The translations under genes were made by a program, and so were the position numbers. Below are positions 8,424 to 15,010 of a stretch of DNA of 33,621 nucleotides, one piece after another. Under the pieces are notes generated by a model. That model worked only from the letters and a program-made list of their open reading frames with translations, was not told where the DNA came from and did not search any database. The stretch's first letter is position 1. Every line of letters starts with the position of its first letter. The DNA is from Bacillota bacterium (GTDB lineage: Bacteria > Bacillota > Clostridia > Oscillospirales > Acutalibacteraceae): positions 1-33,621 of the forward strand of contig JAKJCA010000029.1 of assembly GCA_022706685.1 (NCBI GenBank). Reading direction: 5' to 3'.

Positions 8424-9134
8424 TCATATTTCGGGCAGGCCGTCGGGCGTTTGCGGATGCTGTTCATGGGTCAGCCGCTTCCCCCAGCCGCTGCCGGCCG
8501 TTTCGGCAAACGCCGCGGCGGGAGTATCTTTTGCGACGCGCCCGTTTTCCAGCAGAATGATGCGCCCGGCCAGGCGCTCCGCCTGCCGGGCGTCGTGCGT
8601 GGCGAAAAGGAGTGTCGTGCCGTTCTTTTCGCAGGCTGCGAGCAGCACGTCCTCAATGAGCCGTGTGCTTTCAAAATCGGCGGAACCCGTCGGCTCGTCG
8701 AGCAGCAGCAGGGATTTCGGGGCGGTCAGCAGCCTGCCAAGCGCCAAACGCTGCGTTTCGCCGCCCGAAAGTTTGTTGCCGTGTTTTTTCAGCAGTGGCC
8801 GCAAAGCGAGCATATCCGCCGTTTTCTCGGCGGCAGCCCGTTTTTCGGCCGATTTCATAGAAGCCGGCAGGCCGATTTCAAGGTTTTTGAGCACGCTTCG
8901 CGCAAAACCGAAACTCACCTGCGGCATCAGGTACGCCTGCGTACCGGGAGGTTCAAAAATCACACAGCCGGCGTCGGGCGGCACAATACCGGCGATGACG
9001 CGCAGCAGTGTCGATTTGCCCGAACCGTTGGGGCCGATAAGGGCGACGCGCTCGCCGCGGTCGATGTGCAGAAGCGCGATGTTCAGAATCTGTCTGCCGC
9101 CGGCTGTTTTGGCGACCGATTCAAGCGTAATCAT
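8424..9134 (-). CDS. tupC: Tungstate/molybdate ABC transporter ATP-binding protein
   Basis: The 236-residue product is an ABC ATPase with Walker A GPNGSGKST, signature LSGGE followed by TQRLALGRLL, Walker B LLLLDEP and the H-loop in FATHD. It would energise uptake by the TupB permease. The start at 9134 is chosen because GGAGGG lies 7 nt upstream; the coding region overlaps the 3' end of tupB by 14 nt, which indicates translational coupling. A longer in-frame start exists inside tupB but adds a low-complexity leader. There is no C-terminal regulatory domain of the ModC type. Confidence 0.93.
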   Translation of the reverse strand: MITLESVAKTAGGRQILNIALLHIDRGERVALIGPNGSGKSTLLRVIAGIVPPDAGCVIFEPPGTQAYLMPQVSFGFARSVLKNLEIGLPASMKSAEKRAAAEKTADMLALRPLLKKHGNKLSGGETQRLALGRLLTAPKSLLLLDEPTGSADFESTRLIEDVLLAACEKNGTTLLFATHDARQAERLAGRIILLENGRVAKDTPAAAFAETAGSGWGKRLTHEQHPQTPDGLPEI

Positions 9135-9810
9135 CGGTTTCCCTCCGGAAGGTCGAGGCGATGAAGTTGACGGCAAAAGCGATGGTCAGCAGCAATATCC
9201 CCAGCGCGATGGCCAGTTCAAAGTTGCCCATGCCCGTCTCAAACATGATGGAGGTGGTCATGACCCTCGTTTTGAAGCGGATGTTGCCGCCGACGAGGTT
9301 GACCGCGCCGACCTCCGAGATAGCCCTGCCGAAACCCGTCAGCGCGACGCTGATGAGGGCGCCACGGCATTCGCTCAGCAGCAGCAGCAGCTGTTTCCAC
9401 CCCGACAGCCGCAGGCCTTTCGACGTTTCGGCGATGACAGGGTATTTCAGCGCAACGGCCGAGGCCGTCAGCCCCGTAATAATCGGCACAATGAGCACGC
9501 ATTGCGCGATGACCATCGCCTCCACGCTGAACAGCAGGTGCAGCGAACCGAGAGGCCCCCTGTTGGACAGCAGTAAAAACACGACGAGCCCCGCCACCAC
9601 GGGCGGAAGGCCCATGAAGGTATAGAGGATTTTCATCAGCAGTTTTTTGCCCCTGAAACGGCGGCTGCCGATGAAAATACCCGGGAAAATGCCCAGCGCG
9701 CACGAAATTGCCGTGCTCGCGAACGTCATTACGAGCGTTACGCCGATAATCTGCCATAACTCTTTGTCGGGCGAAAAAACGAGCCGTATCGCCTCTTTGA
9801 ACTGTTCCAT
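9121..9810 (-). CDS. tupB: Tungstate/molybdate ABC transporter permease
   Basis: The 229-residue product is a typical TupB-length integral membrane permease with five or six hydrophobic segments. The binding-protein-dependent transport signature that contacts the ATPase (EAA loop) is the run GRAISEVGAVNLVGGNI at about 178-194, which is characteristic of Tup/ModB-type anion permeases. The start at 9810 has GGAG upstream; a more distal ATG at 9924 would extend into the end of tupA and adds a non-conserved arginine-rich leader. It lies 58 bp after tupA and overlaps tupC. Confidence 0.93.
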   Translation of the reverse strand: MEQFKEAIRLVFSPDKELWQIIGVTLVMTFASTAISCALGIFPGIFIGSRRFRGKKLLMKILYTFMGLPPVVAGLVVFLLLSNRGPLGSLHLLFSVEAMVIAQCVLIVPIITGLTASAVALKYPVIAETSKGLRLSGWKQLLLLLSECRGALISVALTGFGRAISEVGAVNLVGGNIRFKTRVMTTSIMFETGMGNFELAIALGILLLTIAFAVNFIASTFRRETDDYA

Positions 9811-9868
9811 CACACGCTCCGGCATTTCGGCGGGATTGCCCCGCAAAGGGTTTTTCCCGCGCGTCGTG

Positions 9869-10738
9869 TTACATATCCGTGAAGAACAGCGCCTCGCCGT
9901 ACTCGGTCTTGCCGTATTCGGCAATCAGCGCAATCGTCGCGTCGCTGGTCATCCAGTCGATAAAGGCCTGCGCGCCTTCGGTATTGAGCCCGGTGTTTTT
10001 ATCGGGGTCGCATGCGATGAGCGAATAGGTGTTTTTCATATCGTCGCTTTCGCCCAGCACGATATTCAAGTCAAGGCCGCCTTGATAGGCCAGATAGGTC
10101 GCTTTATCGGTAAGGACATAGCCCTGCTTCTGGCTGGCCATCTCCAGGCACGCGCCCATTTTGGCGCCGGAAGAAATGTACCAGGTGTCTTTGCCCGCGT
10201 CGGGGGCGATGCCGGCGGCGTCCCAAATCTTCAGTTCCGCTTTATGGGTACCGCTGTCATCCCCGCGGGAGATAAAGGTGCTCTTGCTTTCGGCAATCTT
10301 TTTGAGCGCGTCCGCCGCCGTTGCGCTGCCGGCCACCTTGGCGGGGTCGTCCTTGGGCCCGGCGATGACGAAGAAGTTGTACATGAAGGGGATGCGTTCG
10401 ACGCCGAACCCTTCGGCAACGAACTCCTCTTCGGAGGATTTGGCATGCACCAGCAGCACGTCGGTGTCGCCGGTCCGGCCGAGTTCGATAGCGGCGCCGC
10501 TGCCGTTGGAGGTGATTTGCAGGTCGTATCCCGTCGCCGCCTCAAACAGCGGTTCCAGATAGCCCATCAGCCCGGAGTCGTTGACCGACGTCGTCGTCGA
10601 GCAGCGCAGCACAGGGTTGGCGGGCGGCGCGGCTGTCGTCACCGCGGCGGTGGTGGTTGCCCCGGTATCCTGCGCGCAGCCGGCAAAGGCGCCGAGCGCG
10701 AACAGCAGACACAGGGCGGTGCAGAGGATTTTCTTCAT
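9869..10738 (-). CDS. tupA: Tungstate/molybdate-binding lipoprotein TupA
   Basis: The 289-residue product is the extracellular solute-binding subunit. It has a lysine-led signal peptide ending in a lipobox (LGAFAGC), a Thr/Ala-rich linker, and then the TupA hallmark TTTSVNDSGLMGYLEPLFEA, in which the TTTS motif contacts the oxyanion. The strand TDVLLVHAKSSEEEFVAEGF is also diagnostic of TupA/WtpA-like proteins. Tup systems usually prefer tungstate, but specificity cannot be read from sequence. The start at 10738 is supported by AAGGAG 9 nt upstream; it is the first gene of the tupA-tupB-tupC-ECF-S run. The ribosome binding site is embedded in the structured leader described separately, so tupA is probably controlled at translation. 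Confidence 0.95.
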   Translation of the reverse strand: MKKILCTALCLLFALGAFAGCAQDTGATTTAAVTTAAPPANPVLRCSTTTSVNDSGLMGYLEPLFEAATGYDLQITSNGSGAAIELGRTGDTDVLLVHAKSSEEEFVAEGFGVERIPFMYNFFVIAGPKDDPAKVAGSATAADALKKIAESKSTFISRGDDSGTHKAELKIWDAAGIAPDAGKDTWYISSGAKMGACLEMASQKQGYVLTDKATYLAYQGGLDLNIVLGESDDMKNTYSLIACDPDKNTGLNTEGAQAFIDWMTSDATIALIAEYGKTEYGEALFFTDM

Positions 10739-10861
10739 GGGGTTTGACTCCTTTTCAAACACGGAAGGCCGTCCCGTTTCCCAAACGACCCTTAAGCCGA
10801 TGATAGATTTCGGCTTCGTTTTTGCGCCCATAGCAGCGCCTTAGGCCGCAAAAATCGGAGT
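10739..10861 (-). promoter_or_regulatory. Structured 5' leader of tupA; candidate riboswitch
   Basis: The ~120-nt leader on the minus strand can fold into a closed multi-stem element. ACTCC at its 5' end (10861-10857) pairs with GGAGT (10751-10747), which contains the Shine-Dalgarno core. Enclosed stems are TTTTTGCG-type (10854-10847 with 10826-10819, 8 bp), AAGCCGA-type (10816-10810 with 10800-10794, 7 bp), CGTTT/AAACG (10787-10783 with 10779-10775) and ACGG/CCGT (10772-10769 with 10764-10761). An alternative hairpin, GTTTG/CAAAC (10760-10756 with 10746-10742), instead displays the Shine-Dalgarno in its loop. The two states are mutually exclusive. Position and size would suit a Moco/Tuco riboswitch (RF01055), but I could not verify the consensus. 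Confidence 0.55.
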
Positions 10862-10868
10862 TGGCAAT

Positions 10869-10877
10869 ATTGTAGCA
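10869..10877 (-). promoter_or_regulatory. Extended -10 promoter of the tup operon
   Basis: On the minus strand TGCTACAAT forms an extended -10 element (TGn-TACAAT). There is no good -35 box at 17 nt. Transcription would start near 10862, at the first pairing strand of the structured leader. Confidence 0.5.
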
Positions 10878-10929
10878 CAATTGATATGAATATAAAATCA
10901 TCAAAACCGCTTTAAGCATGCCTGTTTTA

Positions 10930-10958
10930 TTGCCCGTACGGCATCGCTGTGCTATACT
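10930..10958 (+). promoter_or_regulatory. Sigma-A-type promoter of the mogA-like gene
   Basis: TTGCCC (10930-10935) and TATACT (10953-10958) are spaced by 17 nt. The start site would be near 10965, only about 13 nt before the ATG, so this gene has almost no leader, unlike divergent tupA. Confidence 0.65.
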
Positions 10959-10977
10959 TTTCCGGGGGGATGAACCG

Positions 10978-11475
10978 ATGAAAATTGCCGTCATCTGTAT
11001 CAGCGACAGCGCTTTCGCGGGGCAGCGAACCGACGAGAGCGGGCCGCTCATCAGCGAGATATTAGCGGACTTGGCCGAAACGGCCGTTTATACCTGTCTG
11101 CCCGACGACCGTGACGCCATTAAGGCGGAACTCGCGCGGATTTGCGACGAAGGCCTTGCCGACGCCGTGTTCACCACCGGCGGCACCGGGCTCGCGCCGC
11201 GCGACGTTACCCCCGAGGCAACGCTGGCGGTCATCGAACGCAAAATACCGGGCATCCCCGAGGCCATGCGCGCCAAAGGCCTCACATACACCCCGCGCGC
11301 GATGCTCTCGCGGGCGGTCGCGGGCGTACGCGGCTCGACGCTCATCGTCAACCTGCCCGGCAGCCCCAAGGCGGTGCGGGAAAACCTTGAAGTCCTGAGG
11401 CCGGTACTCGAACATGCCGTCGAACTGATTCAAAACAAGGTCAAAAACTGCGCCGCGCCGGATTCGCAGCGCTAA
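10978..11475 (+). CDS. Molybdopterin adenylyltransferase, MogA/MoaB family
   Basis: The 165-residue product adenylylates molybdopterin to prepare it for metal insertion by MoeA. It shows the family motifs ISDSAFAGQRTDESG at 8-22, FTTGGTGLAPRDVTPEAT around 62-79, and the C-terminal NLPGSPKAVREN loop. MogA and MoaB cannot be separated safely on sequence alone, so no symbol is given. The ATG is preceded by GGGGGGA 8 nt upstream; the promoter described above confirms that an earlier in-frame ATG (10918) lies upstream of the transcription start. It is divergent from tupA, separated by 239 bp. A terminator follows directly. Confidence 0.93.
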   Translation: MKIAVICISDSAFAGQRTDESGPLISEILADLAETAVYTCLPDDRDAIKAELARICDEGLADAVFTTGGTGLAPRDVTPEATLAVIERKIPGIPEAMRAKGLTYTPRAMLSRAVAGVRGSTLIVNLPGSPKAVRENLEVLRPVLEHAVELIQNKVKNCAAPDSQR

Positions 11476-11492
11476 CCTTGCGCGCCTGATTC

Positions 11493-11530
11493 AAAGCCGC
11501 CTCCGGCATCGCGCCGAAGGCGGCTTTCTC
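11493..11530. terminator. Bidirectional terminator between the mogA-like gene and the lipoprotein gene
   Basis: A 10-bp perfect stem (AAAGCCGCCT at 11493-11502 with AGGCGGCTTT at 11518-11527) with a 15-nt loop is followed by a short T/C run. It lies between two convergent genes and could serve both. Confidence 0.75.
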
Positions 11531-11574
11531 TGTCCATGGGTTTCGGTTTATACCGTCGATTGCCGGGGCGGCTC

Positions 11575-12069
11575 CTACCGCTCCGCCGTGACGGTCATGG
11601 TGCCCAGCAGCCGGGCATAAGCGATGGAAACTTCGATTCCCTCGCCGTTGTCGGCCGAGAAGGTGTAAGCGTTCAATGCCTTGGCGGAGGAAATGTTCCG
11701 GTCGAAACCGGCTTTTTTCAGCCGGGAGATGTAATCGCCGTAGTCGGCGAAACGTACCCCGGTATAATTGCCCGTCCACTCGTTGCCGGTTTCGCTGAAC
11801 GTTATCCGGATGCCGAAATCGGGCAGCGGAACAAGCGTCGAAAGCGGCGGCAGCGTATCCGTCGAAGCGGCGGGACCCGTGCTTTCCGGCGCCGTTGTTT
11901 CTACCGCTGTGGTCGTTTCGGTTGGCGGCTGCGTGGAAGGGAAGGTTGCGGGCGCCGAAGTGGTGGTTTCCGCCGTGGTTGTTTGTTCCGGTTCTCTGTT
12001 AGCCAGCGCGCAGCCGCTGAACGATGCCAGCACAGTGAATGCAAGCAGCCCGGATAACAGCTTTTTCAT
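11575..12069 (-). CDS. Lipoprotein with a Thr-rich linker and C-terminal paralogous domain
   Basis: The 164-residue product begins MKKLLSGLLAF and has a lipobox LASFSGC, so it is predicted to be anchored on the outer face of the membrane. Residues ~25-75 are a Thr/Pro/Ala-rich linker. The last ~85 residues form a small domain starting LVPLPDFGIRITFSE and containing YGDYISRLKKAGFDRNI, AYTFSADNGEGIEVSIAY and GTMTVTAE. The same pattern is found in the two genes to its right (12175-12981 and 13013-13474), so the three are paralogues. It resembles uncharacterised clostridial lipoprotein domains; no function is known. It is the most downstream gene of the trio. Confidence 0.85.
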   Translation of the reverse strand: MKKLLSGLLAFTVLASFSGCALANREPEQTTTAETTTSAPATFPSTQPPTETTTAVETTAPESTGPAASTDTLPPLSTLVPLPDFGIRITFSETGNEWTGNYTGVRFADYGDYISRLKKAGFDRNISSAKALNAYTFSADNGEGIEVSIAYARLLGTMTVTAER

Positions 12070-12174
12070 CGTTGTTTTCACCGCCTTTGTGTCTTCAAAC
12101 TGGGTGACAATGCCGCCCGAAGGACGCAACGGCCTACACGCCTGAGGCGCGCAAGCCGCCGCGTTTCGATGCGG

Positions 12175-12981
12175 TCAGGGCGTGGTGTCCAAAACAATGG
12201 TCAGAGTGCCCATCGACTCGACAAAATTTGCGCTGGCCTCTTCACCCGAAGGATTGCTGGCCGTATAGGTGAACACGCCGAACATATTGCCGGAATAGAC
12301 ATTTTTGGTGAAACCCGCGGAACGCAGCGCGTCGAGATAGGAATCAAAGTTGGCCTTTGTCACTTCGCTGAGCATAACGGTGGCAGTGCCGTCCGCCTCG
12401 TCCGTACCGGTAAAAGTGACCTTGCCGAAATTCGGCTTCGGCAGTTTGTCAAACAGACCGCCGCTCGGCCATTCGGTGCCTTCGCCCCAATAGAAGGACG
12501 TCTCCTCATTGGTGCTGCCTTCCTGTGTGGTTTCCCCGGCGTTGGTCGTTTCCGGAGGCGCCGAAGTGTCCTGCTGTGTTGTTTGCGAGGCGGTAGTCCC
12601 GGGCGCGGTGGTTTCATTTTCATCTTTTACCCAGGGTTTCGTAATCAGCAGTACGGCCGCGACCACTCCGATGAGCAGCAGGGCGACGATGGCGATAATC
12701 AGGCCGGCGTGACCCTTTTTCTTTTGCGGGGGCGCAGGCGGAGCGTAGGCCGTCTGCACGGGCGGCTGATAAGGCGGAACCGAAGCGGGCGGCGGAGCGT
12801 AAGTCGGCTGCGCGGGCTGATAAGGAGGCACGGCGGCGGGAGGCGGAGTCTGGGTTTGCGCTTCGTTGAGGACGGTCGTCGGCTCGCCGGGCTCGGTCTG
12901 GACGGGAACAAGAGGATTGCCGCAACTGACGCAGAACTTCAGGGCGTCATCGTTGCTTGCGCCGCATTTTTGACAGAACAT
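12175..12981 (-). CDS. Zinc-ribbon transmembrane protein with the same C-terminal domain
   Basis: The 268-residue product has an N-terminal zinc ribbon (CQKCG then CVSCG), a Pro/Gln/Tyr-rich low-complexity stretch at ~45-90, a single membrane helix at about 93-113 (IIAIVALLLIGVVAAVLLI), an acidic Thr-rich linker, and a C-terminal domain from ~170. That domain (LPKPNFGKVTF, FDSYLDALRSAGFTKNV, GVFTYTASNPSGEEASANFV, GTLTIVL) matches the domain of the neighbouring lipoproteins. Topology is probably zinc ribbon inside and the paralogous domain outside, which would allow a link across the membrane. AAGGAG lies about 10 nt before the ATG. The function is unknown. Confidence 0.88.
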   Translation of the reverse strand: MFCQKCGASNDDALKFCVSCGNPLVPVQTEPGEPTTVLNEAQTQTPPPAAVPPYQPAQPTYAPPPASVPPYQPPVQTAYAPPAPPQKKKGHAGLIIAIVALLLIGVVAAVLLITKPWVKDENETTAPGTTASQTTQQDTSAPPETTNAGETTQEGSTNEETSFYWGEGTEWPSGGLFDKLPKPNFGKVTFTGTDEADGTATVMLSEVTKANFDSYLDALRSAGFTKNVYSGNMFGVFTYTASNPSGEEASANFVESMGTLTIVLDTTP

Positions 12982-13012
12982 CGTGTCTCAGCTCCTTTTC
13001 TTGACGAAATAT

Positions 13013-13474
13013 TCAACTTCCCGATTTGACGGTAATGACGGCAATCTCGTTTTTGCTCGAATAAACCAACTCGACGCTCGCCCCCCTTTCGTTGTACGCG
13101 AGGAAATTCCGGATGTTATCGCCTGTGCTCTCTTCTATGTTACGGTCAAATCCCTTTTTTTTCAACTGGCCGACATACGTCTCTAAGTCTTTTCCGGCCA
13201 GTTCTTTGAGCGATATCACAATGACGCCCGCTTTGGGCTGGGCCGCGCTGATGACGGTACCGGAACCGGGCTTCGGAATCAGCGCCGCGACATCGCCTTT
13301 CGGCCAGCCGTCCTTGTCGACCGTCAGTTTTCCGGTCGTGGTTTCCCCGGCGGACGCCGTGGCGGAAGTTTGGCCGGTCGCCTCCGGTTTTGTGGCGGAA
13401 GGATTTTCTTTTCCGCAACCGGCCAGCAGACCGATACAAAGCGCGAATACAGCCAAAAACGCAGTGATTCTCAA
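13013..13474 (-). CDS. Lipoprotein, third member of the paralogous trio
   Basis: The 153-residue product starts at a TTG that has GAGG 8 nt upstream. A GTG further upstream (13507) is excluded because it lies before the -10 box of the promoter at 13499-13527. The signal peptide ends in a lipobox (GLLAGC), then a Thr/Ser/Ala linker, and a C-terminal domain: KGDVAALIPKPGSGTVIS, LETYVGQLKKKGFDRNIEE, NFLAYNERGASVELVYSSK, AVITV. It is shorter than its siblings and lies first in the run, 31 bp upstream of the zinc-ribbon gene. The function is unknown. Confidence 0.85.
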   Translation of the reverse strand: MRITAFLAVFALCIGLLAGCGKENPSATKPEATGQTSATASAGETTTGKLTVDKDGWPKGDVAALIPKPGSGTVISAAQPKAGVIVISLKELAGKDLETYVGQLKKKGFDRNIEESTGDNIRNFLAYNERGASVELVYSSKNEIAVITVKSGS

Positions 13475-13498
13475 CAATAACACCTCGTTATGAATATC

Positions 13499-13527
13499 AA
13501 TATACACGTTGCCGCGCCGGTTTGCAA
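13499..13527 (-). promoter_or_regulatory. Sigma-A-type promoter of the three-gene lipoprotein/zinc-ribbon run
   Basis: On the minus strand TTGCAA (13527-13522) and TATATT (13504-13499) are spaced by 17 nt. The start site near 13492 leaves a leader of about 18 nt and fixes the TTG start of the first gene. Confidence 0.65.
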
Positions 13528-13571
13528 TCCGTTTTATATGCGCGGCGCGCTGCGAAGCGCGGGCAAGGCGG

Positions 13572-14201
13572 CTAATCCTCTTCTTCGGGCGCGGTGGGGA
13601 TTTCGGCGACGATCTCGAATTGGAAGACCTTCAACCATACCGATGGTGTAATACGCACAGTATAACCACAACCGCTTGGGGAGAGCCAGCTGCTCATGGG
13701 CTGTTTTGGCACCCCGAATACTTCGAGCAGCGCCGCGATGATGCCGCCGTGCGTGACGACGGCGGCCGTGTCGGTCCCGGTTTTCAGCAGGCCGTTGACC
13801 AGCATGAGGAAACACTGCTGGATACGCGCCGAGAAAGCGTCGCGGCTCTCGCCGAAAGGCGGCGCGGCGTCGGGCTCTCCCGCCAGCCAGGCGGGGAAAA
13901 CCGGCGACGAGGCCAGCTGCTCGGGAGTTTTCCCTTCAAAAGAACCGAAGTTGTACTCAATCAAGTCGTTTAGAACGATGGGCGTTTGCTCCGGATAAAT
14001 CAGCCCTGCGGTGCCCAGACAGCGCTTCAGCGGGCTTGAAAAAACGGCCTGGACCGCGGGGTAGTCGAACTCGCGCGCCAGGCGGAGAATCTCCTCTTCG
14101 CCTTCGGCGCTCAGCGGCGCGTCCATGCGGCCGATATACCGCCCTTCGGCGTTTTCCCGCGTCATGCCGTTGCGGATGAAGTGGATTTTATAGGTTTTCA
14201 T
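13572..14201 (-). CDS. Histidine phosphatase (phosphoglycerate-mutase-like) family protein with RNG in place of RHG
   Basis: The 209-residue product has the PGM/acid phosphatase fold: RYIGRMDAPLSAEGEEE near 21-37, FSSPLKRCLGTA near 54-65, the acid/base region YNFGSFEGK near 84, and THGG with the second catalytic histidine near 150. The phospho-accepting histidine of the RHG motif should be residue 11, but the sequence reads IRNGMT: residue 11 is Asn (codon at 14171-14169). All other motifs are intact, so this is either a catalytically dead or repurposed phosphatase, or a clade-specific variant. It is divergent from the XRE regulator with 90 bp between them. The C-terminus ends in an acidic EEED. 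Confidence 0.88.
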   Translation of the reverse strand: MKTYKIHFIRNGMTRENAEGRYIGRMDAPLSAEGEEEILRLAREFDYPAVQAVFSSPLKRCLGTAGLIYPEQTPIVLNDLIEYNFGSFEGKTPEQLASSPVFPAWLAGEPDAAPPFGESRDAFSARIQQCFLMLVNGLLKTGTDTAAVVTHGGIIAALLEVFGVPKQPMSSWLSPSGCGYTVRITPSVWLKVFQFEIVAEIPTAPEEED

Positions 14202-14231
14202 CGGTCCCTCCGAAAAAATTTTCCGCGGGTC

Positions 14232-14260
14232 TTTACATCCGGTTTGCGCAGGCGTATATT
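14232..14260 (+). promoter_or_regulatory. Promoter of the XRE regulator
   Basis: TTTACA (14232-14237) and TATATT (14255-14260) are spaced by 17 nt. The start site would fall inside the inverted-repeat region at 14254-14274. Confidence 0.55.
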
Positions 14261-14274
14261 ATACAATACGTATA
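14254..14274. promoter_or_regulatory. Inverted-repeat operator candidate over the XRE promoter
   Basis: GTATA-T-TATAC (14254-14264) is a perfect 11-bp palindrome over the -10 box. A third GTATA half-site (14270-14274) pairs with TATAC across a 5-nt spacer. XRE proteins bind such sites, so autoregulation and control of the divergent phosphatase gene are likely. This is inferred from position and symmetry only. Confidence 0.45.
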
Positions 14275-14291
14275 AACGGGAGGCAAGTGGG

Positions 14292-14945
14292 ATGGAAGAC
14301 AGCTTCGCTTCGAGAATGGTTCAGCTGCGCAGGGAAAGCGGCCTCAGCCAGAAGGACGCGGCGGCGGGCCTGCTGATTTCGCAGGCGCTGCTTTCGCATT
14401 ACGAAAAGGGTATCCGGGAATGCGGCCTGGGCTTTGTCGTCCGGGCGGCCGAGTTCTACGGGGTGACCTGCGACTATATCCTCGGCAAATCGGCGAACAA
14501 GCACTCTCTCGAGGGCGACATGATGACGCCGGGGGATATCCCGGAGGACAGCGAATTTACCGCGCAAACCGCGATGCGCTTCATCATCGCTCTGCGCAAC
14601 CTTATCAAAGGCTTCGATTTCTATACGATGAACCCCGATAAGATATATGAAGACAAGTATGTGACGTATTTTACCTTGTGCTTCTACAGGATTCTTCTTT
14701 CCGCGGCTCATTCGGGCGAGGTTCCTCTCGAATGGCTCGGCAGCCGTCCGGTAGCGAGAAAACCGTTCTTTGCCGAAATCGTCGACACGGCTATGCGTTA
14801 CACGCTCCAGGGGGAGGGGATCCAAGGCGGTTACGCGCCTGCCGGCATGCCGGCGCCGCAATGCGTTAAAACATTCGTCGACCGTGCGGAAAAATTGATG
14901 TTCGACGCGTGGATGGTGATTACGGAACAAATCGACCCGAAATAA
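14292..14945 (+). CDS. XRE-family transcriptional regulator
   Basis: The 217-residue product starts with a Cro/CI-type helix-turn-helix at residues ~6-62 (MVQLRRESGLSQKDAAAGL, then SQALLSHYEKGIRECGL, ending FYGVTCDYILG). The remaining ~150 residues are alpha-helical and not recognised; they may bind a ligand or mediate dimerisation. GGGAGG lies 8 nt before the ATG at 14292; a longer in-frame start would begin upstream of the promoter. It is divergent from the phosphatase-like gene and followed by a terminator. Confidence 0.88.
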   Translation: MEDSFASRMVQLRRESGLSQKDAAAGLLISQALLSHYEKGIRECGLGFVVRAAEFYGVTCDYILGKSANKHSLEGDMMTPGDIPEDSEFTAQTAMRFIIALRNLIKGFDFYTMNPDKIYEDKYVTYFTLCFYRILLSAAHSGEVPLEWLGSRPVARKPFFAEIVDTAMRYTLQGEGIQGGYAPAGMPAPQCVKTFVDRAEKLMFDAWMVITEQIDPK

Positions 14946-14982
14946 CATTTTGATTGCCGCCGCGCGGCAATGCCGCTTGAAC

Positions 14983-15010
14983 ACGCCGTCCTTATTTGGG
15001 CGGCGTTTTT
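14983..15010 (+). terminator. Terminator after the XRE regulator
   Basis: A 9-bp stem with one mismatch/wobble (ACGCCGTCC at 14983-14991 with GGGCGGCGT at 14998-15006) is followed by five T. A second hairpin (ATTGCCGC / GCGGCAAT) lies at 14953-14971. It overlaps the end of convergent glgA. Confidence 0.75.

Noticed and set aside
8152..9576. A 474-codon plus-strand open frame opposite tupC
   Set aside because: It is low-complexity and Ser/Arg-rich, and it overlaps tup genes with clear ATPase motifs.
13475..13507. GTG at 13507 as start of the first lipoprotein
   Set aside because: It lies upstream of the -10 box of the promoter at 13499-13527, so it would not be transcribed.
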